This document shows, piece by piece, positions 1 to 6,679 of a stretch of DNA of 13,830 bases. The notes beneath the pieces were generated by a model. That model made no database searches, was not told the origin of the DNA, and worked only from the letters and a program-made list of their open reading frames with translations. Location of the stretch: contig JAQIBO010000297.1 in the NCBI GenBank assembly GCA_027859055.1, positions 1 to 13,830 of the forward strand, given 5' to 3'. A program made the position numbers and the translations under genes. This stretch comes from Spirochaeta sp. GTDB taxonomy: Bacteria; Spirochaetota; Spirochaetia; DSM-27196; Alkalispirochaetaceae. The first letter of the stretch is position 1. Every line of letters begins with the position of its first letter.

Positions 1-460
1 CTGCCGGATACAGTGGTCAACCGACGCCTCCCCGGCCAACCCCGTTCACACCGTCACCGTTTCCGGCACCCCCCAACGCGGCGGCACCTTCGACCTCAAC
101 GCGATGCCCGATGCGCTTCCCGCCCTCGCCGTTCTTGCCTGCTTCGCCCCCGCGCCGATCGCCCTCACCAACGTTCCCCAGGCGCGTCAGAAAGAGACCG
201 ACCGTATCGCCGTCATGGCTACGGAACTGGAAAAACTGGGTGCAACGATCCAGGATCAGCCGGATGGTATGAAAATCGAACCAAAGGTTCTGCGGGGTGG
301 TACCGTCGACAGCCACGGCGACCACCGGATCGCAATGGCTCTCGCAATCGGCGCGCTCGCCGCAACGGGACCGGTCACCATTACCGATGCCGGCGCGGCG
401 GCGGTCACCTACCCCGCGTTCTATGACGACCTCGCGCGCCTCGCCCCCGGCGCCGTCTGA
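1..460 (+). CDS. aroA: 3-phosphoshikimate 1-carboxyvinyltransferase (EPSP synthase), C-terminal part
   Basis: Partial gene that enters from the left edge; the first whole codon is at position 2 and the TGA stop is at 458-460. About 152 C-terminal residues are visible of a family that is usually 420-450 residues. EPSP synthase transfers the enolpyruvyl group of PEP to shikimate-3-phosphate in the cytoplasmic shikimate pathway. Two family signatures are readable: RQKETDRI (codons near 187-210) and DSHGDHRIAMALA (near 308-346). They are followed by the usual C-terminal segment ending TYPAFYDDLARL. The gene is very GC-rich, with GCC/CGC codons preferred, like the next gene and unlike the sugar genes from 1325 onward. 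The HAD gene follows after 3 bp, so the two are probably co-transcribed. Family assignment is confident; the N-terminal domain cannot be judged. Confidence 0.93.
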   Translation, partial: CRIQWSTDASPANPVHTVTVSGTPQRGGTFDLNAMPDALPALAVLACFAPAPIALTNVPQARQKETDRIAVMATELEKLGATIQDQPDGMKIEPKVLRGGTVDSHGDHRIAMALAIGALAATGPVTITDAGAAAVTYPAFYDDLARLAPGAV

Positions 461-463
461 CCG

Positions 464-1189
464 ATGATTCCCGCCGCCCTCACCACCGTCCTGAAACGCG
501 CGCAGGTTCACATCTTCGATGTCGACCACACCCTCACCCGCCACTCCACGGGGCGCCGCTTCGTCCAGGTCGGCCACCGCGCCGGACTCTTTCCCACCGC
601 GTACCTGCTCTCCCTGCCGTTCTTTTACCTCCGGTACCGGATGGGGAAACTCGGCCTGCAGCACATCACCCGGGAGATCAAGCCGATCACCGGTTGCCAC
701 CGCGAGGAACTCGCCGCGGTGGCCGCCGACGCCTGGCAGCAGTACATCCGCGCTGATCTGTACCCCGCCGCCGAACGCTACATCGCCGCGTGCCGGGAAG
801 GCGGGGCGGCGATCATCCTTGCCAGCACCAGCTTCGACATTATCCTTCAACCGCTCGCAGCCGCCGTCGGGGCGGATGAGACGATCTCCTCTATCCTGGA
901 GTTTCGCGACGACCGCGCCACCGGCTGGCTGGAAGGCGGGCCGTGCTACGCCGAACAAAAGGCGCGCCGTCTTGCCGAGACGCTGGAGCGCCGCGACATT
1001 CCGCCGGCGGCGTGCGCGTTTTACAGCGACAGCTTTCACGACCTGCCCAGCCTCGACCTGGTCGGGTTTCCCGTCGCCGTGCACCCGGATCCGGTGCTGC
1101 GCCGGGTGGCCCACCGCCGGGCGTGGCCGATCGCTAGTTGGACAGCACACGCCATACTGCGCCGCATCCGGTCGTCTCGAGACAGCTAA
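464..1189 (+). CDS. HAD-IB family phosphatase (SerB-like fold)
   Basis: A 241-residue cytoplasmic haloacid-dehalogenase-superfamily hydrolase of the IB (phosphoserine phosphatase-like) group. Motif I is DVDHTLT, with the nucleophile Asp19 and general acid Asp21. Motif II is in LASTS (about residues 119-123), the motif III lysine is probably Lys166 in AEQKARR, and motif IV is YSDSFHDLP with Asp189 and Asp193. The helical cap between motifs I and II is hydrophobic (LLSLPFFYLRYRMG), as in the HAD-IB hypothetical subgroup that is often annotated only as HAD-IB hydrolase. The start ATG lies 3 bp after the aroA stop without a clear Shine-Dalgarno sequence, which suggests translational coupling. The substrate is unknown; a phosphomonoester such as phosphoserine, or a lipid phosphate, is plausible but not shown. 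GC content is high, as in aroA. Confidence 0.85.
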   Translation: MIPAALTTVLKRAQVHIFDVDHTLTRHSTGRRFVQVGHRAGLFPTAYLLSLPFFYLRYRMGKLGLQHITREIKPITGCHREELAAVAADAWQQYIRADLYPAAERYIAACREGGAAIILASTSFDIILQPLAAAVGADETISSILEFRDDRATGWLEGGPCYAEQKARRLAETLERRDIPPAACAFYSDSFHDLPSLDLVGFPVAVHPDPVLRRVAHRRAWPIASWTAHAILRRIRSSRDS

Positions 1190-1204
1190 CGACGCAGACA
1201 TGTG

Positions 1205-1221
1205 CGGGTGCGAGATACCCG
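1205..1221 (+). terminator. Weak hairpin after the HAD gene
   Basis: A CGGGT / ACCCG stem of 5 bp with a 7-nt loop lies 15 bp after the HAD stop. It is followed by GCGTTTGTGT, which is only slightly T-rich. It could end the aroA-HAD transcript, but the stem is short and the tail poor, so this is a tentative call. Confidence 0.25.
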
Positions 1222-1275
1222 GCGTTTGTGTACACGTAGATACTTGACGGCACCGTAATTGTCTTGTTTTGACAC

Positions 1276-1293
1276 TTGAATTGGTTTGAATTG
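1276..1293 (+). repeat. Direct repeat TTGAATTG x2, one helical turn apart
   Basis: TTGAATTG occurs at 1276-1283 and exactly again at 1286-1293. The starts are 10 bp apart, so both copies face the same side of the helix. The first copy contains the -35 box. This could be a tandem protein-binding site, but AT-rich promoter sequence can give such repeats by chance. Confidence 0.45.
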
Positions 1294-1304
1294 AAAGCTA
1301 TATT
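1276..1304 (+). promoter_or_regulatory. Sigma70-type promoter of the GRE operon
   Basis: A -35 box TTGAAT (1276-1281), a 17-bp spacer, and a -10 box TATATT (1299-1304) lie in a clearly AT-rich stretch of an otherwise GC-rich window. The gene start at 1325 is about 20 bp downstream, with an AGAGGAG ribosome-binding site at 1312-1318. Transcription would start near 1311, giving a very short leader. It is the only good promoter seen before the five-gene run ending at 7631. Confidence 0.65.
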
Positions 1305-1310
1305 AGTTTC
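1293..1310 (+). promoter_or_regulatory. Putative operator (imperfect GAAAG/TTTC dyad)
   Basis: GAAAGCTATATTAGTTTC spans the -10 box. Its outer arms GAAA/TTTC are inverted, and it agrees at 13 of 18 positions with the perfect palindrome at 10921-10938 in front of the ROK-deoR genes. DeoR-family repressors often bind sites rich in TTTC/GAAA, so this is a plausible site for the DeoR protein encoded at 11971-12708. Binding there would block RNA polymerase. Confidence 0.45.
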
Positions 1311-1324
1311 AAGAGGAGAATCGA

Positions 1325-2122
1325 ATGAACAAAAACAGAATAGGTATCGTCGACAAACAGGTGAAGATCGCGGCCGGTCTCTTCTGGGCCGACTACGGAT
1401 ATCTTGCGGATACGGTACAGGAGCTCGAGGAGGGCGGCGTTGATTGGATCCATATGGAGATGCGTGATGGAGAGTACATGCAATTCAACGTGCCTCGCGG
1501 TGGTATCGATATCCTTTCCGGGGTGCGACCGTACACCAACCTCGAAATAGAAGTGCAACTTCAAATGGTAAGACCGACGCTGGATCTGTACAAGCAACTT
1601 GCCGACGCCGGAGCAAATCTCATTACCATTCCGATTGAAACGACCGGTGAGACGATGATTCAGCACATCACGTTTATCAAAGAATTGGGGCTCAAAGCCG
1701 GGGTTTGGGGATGGCAGGGCGTACCGACTCTGTTCTTTGACCAGTGTATTCCCTTTGTAGATATCATCGAATACGAGTGCCGCTATCCGTACTGGGGTCC
1801 GGTAAAAGAAGGCGGCCGGAGCCCGCATGTCATCGACCCGATAATCCACGAATCGGTATCCGAACTCTATGGGATGTTAAAAGAACGTGGACGAGAAAAA
1901 GAGGTGGATCTGATGGAGGACGGGGGACTCAATACGGGTAATCTCGAATCCTTTGTCTCCCGTGGGATGAACGTGGGCGAGTTTTCCTCACCTCTGCTCA
2001 AAGGAACCGAAGGGAAACTCAAGCCGGGAAGTGGTAAAATACAGGCGGCCGCCGCCGATTTGAGAGCGTTCCTTGACGGGCTCGCGGTGAAATACCGCAA
2101 TGACGACGGGACTCTACAGTGA
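1325..2122 (+). CDS. Ribulose-phosphate 3-epimerase-like TIM barrel protein, divergent active site
   Basis: A 265-residue protein whose full length can be laid against ribulose/allulose-phosphate 3-epimerases by eye: the N-terminal strand and acidic residue (AGLFWAD), then VDWIHMEMRDG, EVQLQMV, IKELGLKAGV and MEDGGLN. Family members move a proton at C3 of ketose phosphates, with a metal held by His, Asp, His and Asp. Here the aligned positions are His43, Glu45 (for Asp), Gln78 (for His) and Asp199, so two of four ligands differ. The phosphate-binding NPGFGGQ region is replaced by CRYPYWGP followed by extra residues, and the protein is longer than the usual 215-230. The start has a strong AGAGGAG site 6 nt upstream. 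It is the first gene of the GRE operon and overlaps the next gene by 4 bp. The fold is confident; the reaction may be epimerisation, isomerisation or aldol-type chemistry on a sugar phosphate. Confidence 0.7.
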   Translation: MNKNRIGIVDKQVKIAAGLFWADYGYLADTVQELEEGGVDWIHMEMRDGEYMQFNVPRGGIDILSGVRPYTNLEIEVQLQMVRPTLDLYKQLADAGANLITIPIETTGETMIQHITFIKELGLKAGVWGWQGVPTLFFDQCIPFVDIIEYECRYPYWGPVKEGGRSPHVIDPIIHESVSELYGMLKERGREKEVDLMEDGGLNTGNLESFVSRGMNVGEFSSPLLKGTEGKLKPGSGKIQAAAADLRAFLDGLAVKYRNDDGTLQ

Positions 2123-3270
2123 CGGACAGAATCAACATAGCAATGCTTGGATACGGCATGATCGGCCGGCTCCATAGTCTCAACTATCGAGCGATACCGT
2201 TTCTCTACCCCGACGTGATCCGCACTCCGACTCTTCATACCGTTGTCACTTCCCGGGAGGAGACCGCTCAGACCGCTCGGACGGAAGCGGGCTATCTCAA
2301 CGCTACCACGGACCACTCCGCGGTATTCGATAACCCGGAAATCGACGTGGTCGACGTGTCGCTTCCCAACGGGATGCACCGTCCGATGGTGGAGCGCGCA
2401 TTGGCCGCGGGAAAACACGTCTATTGTGAAAAGCCTCTGGCCGGTACGATCGAAGACGCCCGCGCGATCGCACGAACCGTTGAATCATCCGGTACAAACG
2501 CACGCTTCGGGATGGTCTTCCAGTACCGTTTCATACCGGCTATCATTCGAGCCCACCAACTGATCGCCGAAGGTCGTCTCGGACGCGTCTTCACCTATCG
2601 GGCGGAGTATCTCCACTCAGGTTATCAAAACCCTGAACGTCCGTTAAGTTGGCGCATGAAAAAAGAAGAAGGCGGTTCCGGAGCGTTGGGGGACCTTGGC
2701 AGCCACGTTATCGATCTGGTCCGCTATCTTATCGGCGAGTTTTCCTCTCTTCAGGGGCACCTCGAAACGTTCATTTCCGAACGCCCCGTAGCGAAGGGAG
2801 CAAGCGAAAAAGGCGAAGTGACGGTGGACGACGTCGCGTGGATCCGCGCCAGGATGGCCGACGGGTCCATAGGAACGATTGAGGTCTCCCGTTTTGCCAC
2901 GGGTACCCTCGACGACCTTCGAATTTGGATCTACGGAGAAAAGGGAGCTATCAAGTTCGATTTGATGGATCCAAGTTTCCTCTATTTCTTCGATGAATCC
3001 AAGTCGGGCGGGGACTACGGCGGCGACCGTGGCTGGGAGCGGATCGAAACGGTGAGCTACTACCCCGGTGCCAGGACACCGCCTGCTCGCGCCCCAATCG
3101 GATGGAGTCGGAGCCACGGGGAAAACCAGTTTCGTTTTCTCCAGGCTGTAAGTGAGGGACGGGATCCATCACCGAACATCGTCGACGGCTTACGCACGCA
3201 GCTCGTGATCGACGCGGTTGAGCACTCCGCCCACGATGGCGGTTTGTGGACTGATGTCGAGCTTGAATAG
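2119..3270 (+). CDS. Gfo/Idh/MocA-family NAD(P)-dependent oxidoreductase
   Basis: A 383-residue soluble dehydrogenase/reductase of the glucose-fructose oxidoreductase / inositol dehydrogenase family. The N-terminal Rossmann motif is GYGMIG (11-16). The family lysine lies in CEKP (103-106), and the second-domain motif GDLGSHVIDL (191-200) supplies the usual Asp/His pair near the substrate. The start is GTG, overlapping the previous stop as GTGA, so it is translationally coupled; no good independent ribosome-binding site is seen, and an alternative ATG lies at 2143. The GRE gene begins 17 bp after its stop. Family members oxidise or reduce a ring carbon of sugars, inositols and anhydrosugars. 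Its place between an epimerase-like protein and a GRE suggests it prepares a keto- or hydroxy-sugar for the radical step. The exact substrate cannot be read. Confidence 0.88.
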   Translation: MTDRINIAMLGYGMIGRLHSLNYRAIPFLYPDVIRTPTLHTVVTSREETAQTARTEAGYLNATTDHSAVFDNPEIDVVDVSLPNGMHRPMVERALAAGKHVYCEKPLAGTIEDARAIARTVESSGTNARFGMVFQYRFIPAIIRAHQLIAEGRLGRVFTYRAEYLHSGYQNPERPLSWRMKKEEGGSGALGDLGSHVIDLVRYLIGEFSSLQGHLETFISERPVAKGASEKGEVTVDDVAWIRARMADGSIGTIEVSRFATGTLDDLRIWIYGEKGAIKFDLMDPSFLYFFDESKSGGDYGGDRGWERIETVSYYPGARTPPARAPIGWSRSHGENQFRFLQAVSEGRDPSPNIVDGLRTQLVIDAVEHSAHDGGLWTDVELE

Positions 3271-3287
3271 CCGCTCGGGAGGATAGC

Positions 3288-5744
3288 ATGGTGAAGAACG
3301 CCGCACCTGTAGAGTCTTGGACCGGACCGGAAGCGCAGCGCAGTGCCGTCGCAGCGGTTGGCCCGTTTGAGCGCATCGAGCGCCTGAAAACAGCAATGCT
3401 TGCGGAAGAGCGAGTGATGTCGGTGCGGCAAGCTCGAATTATTACCGAAAGCTATCGTCGTACCGCCGGTATGCCCCACGTGATTCGGCGCGCCACGGCG
3501 CTGTACGATTCCTTAACGCGCATCCCGGTCCGGATCGACGATGGGGAAATCATTGTCGGAAACAGGAGTCCCGAAGTTCGTGCGGGGATCGTATTCCCTG
3601 AAGGCGGAATCGCGTGGGTCGCCGATGAACTGGAAACACTCCCAACACGGCCACAAGATCCCTTCAACGTCTCGGATACCGACGCGCGCACGTTCATGGA
3701 AGAAATCCTCCCGGCCTGGCAGGGAAACACTCTCGAGGATATCGTTGCTAAACGTCACGGCGAAGAGATCGCTGCCGTGAAAGGGGTCGTAAAGATCAAC
3801 CAGACCGACCATGCGCAAGGGCATATTTGCCCGGATGTCGCGGCGTGGCTTCGGTTGGGACCGGCAGGTCTTAAGGAGAAAGCCGAACAAAAGCTTGCCG
3901 CGATCACTTTCGACGATCGTGTTGCATGGGGTGCGGAGGAAACCGGGTCGCGCCGCGCGACGGGAGCCGATTTCTACCACAGCGTCGTTATCGCACTTGA
4001 AGGAGCGGCCACGTTCATAGGCCGATACGCGCAAGAGTCGCGTCGGTCTGCCGCCAGTACCGATTCTCCCAAAGAATGGGAACGGATCGCCGAAACGTGT
4101 GAGGCGATCTCCTCACGGCCACCGAAGACGCTGCGGGAAGCGGTGCAAAGTGTGTGGTTTCTCTTTGTTATTCTCCAAATGGAGTCCAACGCCTCCTCTT
4201 TCTCTCCCGGGCGAATGGACCAATACTTGATGCCCTTCCTCGACGCCGACCTCCGCAACGGGACTATCGACCTTGCGGCCGCACAAGAGCTGATCGAAGC
4301 GCTGTGGCTCAAATTCAACCAAATCGTCTATATGCGCAACGCTTCATCGGCACAGTACTTCGCCGGTTTCCCGATTGGATTTAATGTTGCTTTCGGCGGT
4401 ATGGACAGGCAGGGACGCGACGCAACAAACCTTCTCTCGTTTATGTTTCTTCGTGCCCAGGAGCACGTCGGCCTGCCACAACCCAACTTATCCGCACGGG
4501 TCTGGAGCGGTTCACCGGAGGCGTTCGTCGATTATTGCGCCACTGTGATCGGCCGCGGAAGCGGCATGCCTCAAATCGTCAGCGACGAGAGCATCATTCC
4601 CGCGTTGACGAGGCAGGGAATCGTCGAGGAGGACGCCCGCGACTATGCTATTGTCGGATGTGTAGAGCTTTCCACACAAGGTAACAACCTTGGTTGGAGC
4701 GACGCGGCGATGTTCAACCTCGTCAAGGTCCTCGAACTCACGATCAACGACGGTGTATGCATGCTCACCAGGAAGCAACTCGGGCCGAATACCGGTCAGC
4801 TCTCGGATTTCGACTCTTTCGAAGGGTTTCTCGACGCGTATCGACGCCAGTTAGACCATTTCCTCAAATTGATGATGCCGCTGTGCGACCGGATCGATCG
4901 CTTGCACGCCGAGTTGCTCCCCTCCCCATTTCTCTCAAGCGTTGTGAGTGACTGCCTGGAAAATGGCGTCGACGTCACCGCCGGCGGGGCACGGTACAAC
5001 CTCAGCGGCATCCAGGCGATACAGCCGGCGAACCTCGCGGACGGATTAGCGGCTCTCAAACAACTGGTCTTTGACGAAAAAGCGATCGATCCGCGTCGGC
5101 TCCTCAATGCGTTGAGAAACGATTACAGCGGGGAAGAGGAGTTGAAGCAACGGCTGATCCAACGTGTTCCCAAATATGGTAACGACGTCGAATGGGTCGA
5201 TCAACTCGGTGCCCAGTGGACGAAATACTTCGCCGAACGCCTATCCGAATACACCAACGCCCGCGGTGGTCCGTACCACATGGGATTGTATACCGTTTCC
5301 GCCCACGTTCCGATGGGTAAGAACGTCGGCGCGACTCCCGACGGCCGCCGGGCGCGCGAACCTCTCGCCGACGGCGGGATGTCGGCGATGTACGGGCGTG
5401 ACGTCTCCGGACCCACGGCGCTACTCAAGTCGGTATCGCGGATTGAATCGCGGTACGCCGGGAACGGAACGCTTCTCAATATGAAGTTCCTCCCGCGGAT
5501 GTTTGACAATCCTCAGGAGCGCGGCAAGTTCATCGCGATGCTACGAACCCTCGGCACGTTAGGCATCCATCACGTCCAGTTCAACGTCGTCAATCGTGAA
5601 ACGCTCATCAGCGCTCGGGAGCGCCCCGAGGAGCACCGAAATCTCACGATCCGTGTCGCCGGTTACACTGCATATTTCGTCGAACTCGCGCCAGACCTTC
5701 AGGAGGAGATTATAAAACGCACAAGCTACGGAGAAACTCCATGA
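3288..5744 (+). CDS. Glycyl radical enzyme of the dehydratase/lyase (PFL2-like) group
   Basis: An 818-residue glycyl radical enzyme, close to the usual size for the group that includes B12-independent glycerol/propanediol dehydratase, CutC, HypD and the E. coli sugar-type enzymes YbiW/PflD. The thiyl-radical cysteine is Cys458 in GCVE, with general-base Glu460. The glycyl radical site is Gly792 in RVAGYTAYF near the C-terminus. Compared from memory with clostridial glycerol dehydratase, an equivalent of the substrate Asp is present (Asp472 in GWSDAA), as is a GH histidine (His179 in HAQGHICPD). The NGHS motif that supplies a substrate His is NASS here (301-304). The amino acid after CVE is Leu rather than the common Pro. 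This suggests C-O cleavage of a polyol or sugar phosphate, with a pocket unlike glycerol or propanediol dehydratase. GGGAGG lies 5 nt before ATG. The activase gene overlaps by 4 bp. The enzyme is oxygen-sensitive, so it implies anaerobic use. Confidence 0.93.
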   Translation: MVKNAAPVESWTGPEAQRSAVAAVGPFERIERLKTAMLAEERVMSVRQARIITESYRRTAGMPHVIRRATALYDSLTRIPVRIDDGEIIVGNRSPEVRAGIVFPEGGIAWVADELETLPTRPQDPFNVSDTDARTFMEEILPAWQGNTLEDIVAKRHGEEIAAVKGVVKINQTDHAQGHICPDVAAWLRLGPAGLKEKAEQKLAAITFDDRVAWGAEETGSRRATGADFYHSVVIALEGAATFIGRYAQESRRSAASTDSPKEWERIAETCEAISSRPPKTLREAVQSVWFLFVILQMESNASSFSPGRMDQYLMPFLDADLRNGTIDLAAAQELIEALWLKFNQIVYMRNASSAQYFAGFPIGFNVAFGGMDRQGRDATNLLSFMFLRAQEHVGLPQPNLSARVWSGSPEAFVDYCATVIGRGSGMPQIVSDESIIPALTRQGIVEEDARDYAIVGCVELSTQGNNLGWSDAAMFNLVKVLELTINDGVCMLTRKQLGPNTGQLSDFDSFEGFLDAYRRQLDHFLKLMMPLCDRIDRLHAELLPSPFLSSVVSDCLENGVDVTAGGARYNLSGIQAIQPANLADGLAALKQLVFDEKAIDPRRLLNALRNDYSGEEELKQRLIQRVPKYGNDVEWVDQLGAQWTKYFAERLSEYTNARGGPYHMGLYTVSAHVPMGKNVGATPDGRRAREPLADGGMSAMYGRDVSGPTALLKSVSRIESRYAGNGTLLNMKFLPRMFDNPQERGKFIAMLRTLGTLGIHHVQFNVVNRETLISARERPEEHRNLTIRVAGYTAYFVELAPDLQEEIIKRTSYGETP

Positions 5745-6679
5745 ACGACACAACCCAAAAGGAACTCTCAGGCCTCGTTTTTGACGTCAAACGTTTTGCC
5801 CTCCACGATGGCCACGGAATTCGAACGACTGCGTTTTTAAAAGGGTGTCCTCTTTCGTGCCCCTGGTGTCAGAACCCGGAAGGGATCGCTCGTCATCGGC
5901 TGGTATGGTACGATGCACAAAAGTGTATTCGCTGTGGGGCGTGCGAAGCCGCATGCCCCCTTGGTGCAATCTCAACTCACCCGGAAGAAGATCATTTTGT
6001 TCGGATCGATCGGCGGCGGTGTGACTCTAACGGCGCATGCGTCGGCGTGTGCCCCACCGGTGCGCTCCATTGGGATAGTAGCGAATATACCGTCGGGGAG
6101 CTCGCGGATCTTCTGGAACGTGACGCGGTGTTTTACACTTCCTCAGAAGGCGGTGTCACCCTCTCTGGCGGCGAACCATTGGATCAAGCGGAGTTCGCGT
6201 ACCAGGTACTGGCAGAGTGCAAACGCCGGGGTCTCCACACCGCGATCGAGACGACACTCTTTACCGCCCGCGCCACGTTGGAGCGTTTTCTCGCGGTTAC
6301 CGACCTCTTTCTCACGGATCTTAAGATATGGGACCCTCAGGTCCACAAAGAGACGGTCGGTGTGGACAACGCTCTCATCAAAGACAACATTCTTTATCTT
6401 GCCCAGAATGGTGTTGATCTTGTGATACGGATGCCGTTGATACCGGAGATCACCGCAACGGCGGAGAACATCCGGCCAATCGCCGCGTTCGTCCGGGATC
6501 TACCGGGAAACGTTCCGTTCGAATTGATTAATTTCAATCCCCTAGCCTCTGGGAAATACCGTATACTCGACCGCAACTACGCGTTTGAGTCGTATACGTC
6601 CCCGTATGCCCAGGAGGAATACAATGAGTTCATCGCTGTCGCCGCCGAACAAGGGGGCAGAGTCCTCGCCAGCGGGTAA
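5741..6679 (+). CDS. Glycyl radical enzyme activating enzyme (radical SAM)
   Basis: A 312-residue activase that would install the glycyl radical on the enzyme encoded just upstream. The radical-SAM cluster motif is CPLSCPWC (Cys36, 40, 43), preceded by the family-typical DGHGIRTT and followed later by the SAM-binding TLSGGEP. A ferredoxin-like insert holds one complete 4-Cys set (Cys62, 65, 68, 72 in CIRCGACEAACP). The second set is CDSNGACVGVCP, which has Cys94, 100 and 104 but Asn97 where the usual second Cys would be. This layout is that of the long GRE activases, not of the short pyruvate formate-lyase activase. ATGA overlap with the GRE stop and a GGAG site 7 nt upstream indicate coupled translation. 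Specificity for the neighbouring GRE is inferred from position. Confidence 0.93.
   Translation: MNDTTQKELSGLVFDVKRFALHDGHGIRTTAFLKGCPLSCPWCQNPEGIARHRLVWYDAQKCIRCGACEAACPLGAISTHPEEDHFVRIDRRRCDSNGACVGVCPTGALHWDSSEYTVGELADLLERDAVFYTSSEGGVTLSGGEPLDQAEFAYQVLAECKRRGLHTAIETTLFTARATLERFLAVTDLFLTDLKIWDPQVHKETVGVDNALIKDNILYLAQNGVDLVIRMPLIPEITATAENIRPIAAFVRDLPGNVPFELINFNPLASGKYRILDRNYAFESYTSPYAQEEYNEFIAVAAEQGGRVLASG

Noticed and set aside
17..1201. Long open frame on the - strand (394 codons) opposite aroA and the HAD gene
   Set aside because: Its product is Gly/Arg/Val-rich without known motifs, and both + strand genes carry clear family signatures. Long antisense frames are expected in such GC-rich sequence.
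1228..1235. Palindrome GTGTACAC before the GRE operon
   Set aside because: Only 8 bp, upstream of the promoter, not repeated elsewhere in the window; likely chance.
519..1247. 242-codon + strand frame overlapping the HAD gene
   Set aside because: Arg/Ser/Pro-rich frame-shifted shadow of the HAD coding sequence with no motif.
1269..1274. TTGACA as -35 box of the GRE operon
   Set aside because: A consensus hexamer, but 24 bp from the TATATT -10 box. TTGAAT at 1276 has the correct 17-bp spacing.
6585..6623. Earlier start at 6585 for the second ROK protein
   Set aside because: It adds an Arg-rich tail inside the activase gene and lacks a ribosome site. ATG 6624 has AGGAGG at ideal spacing.
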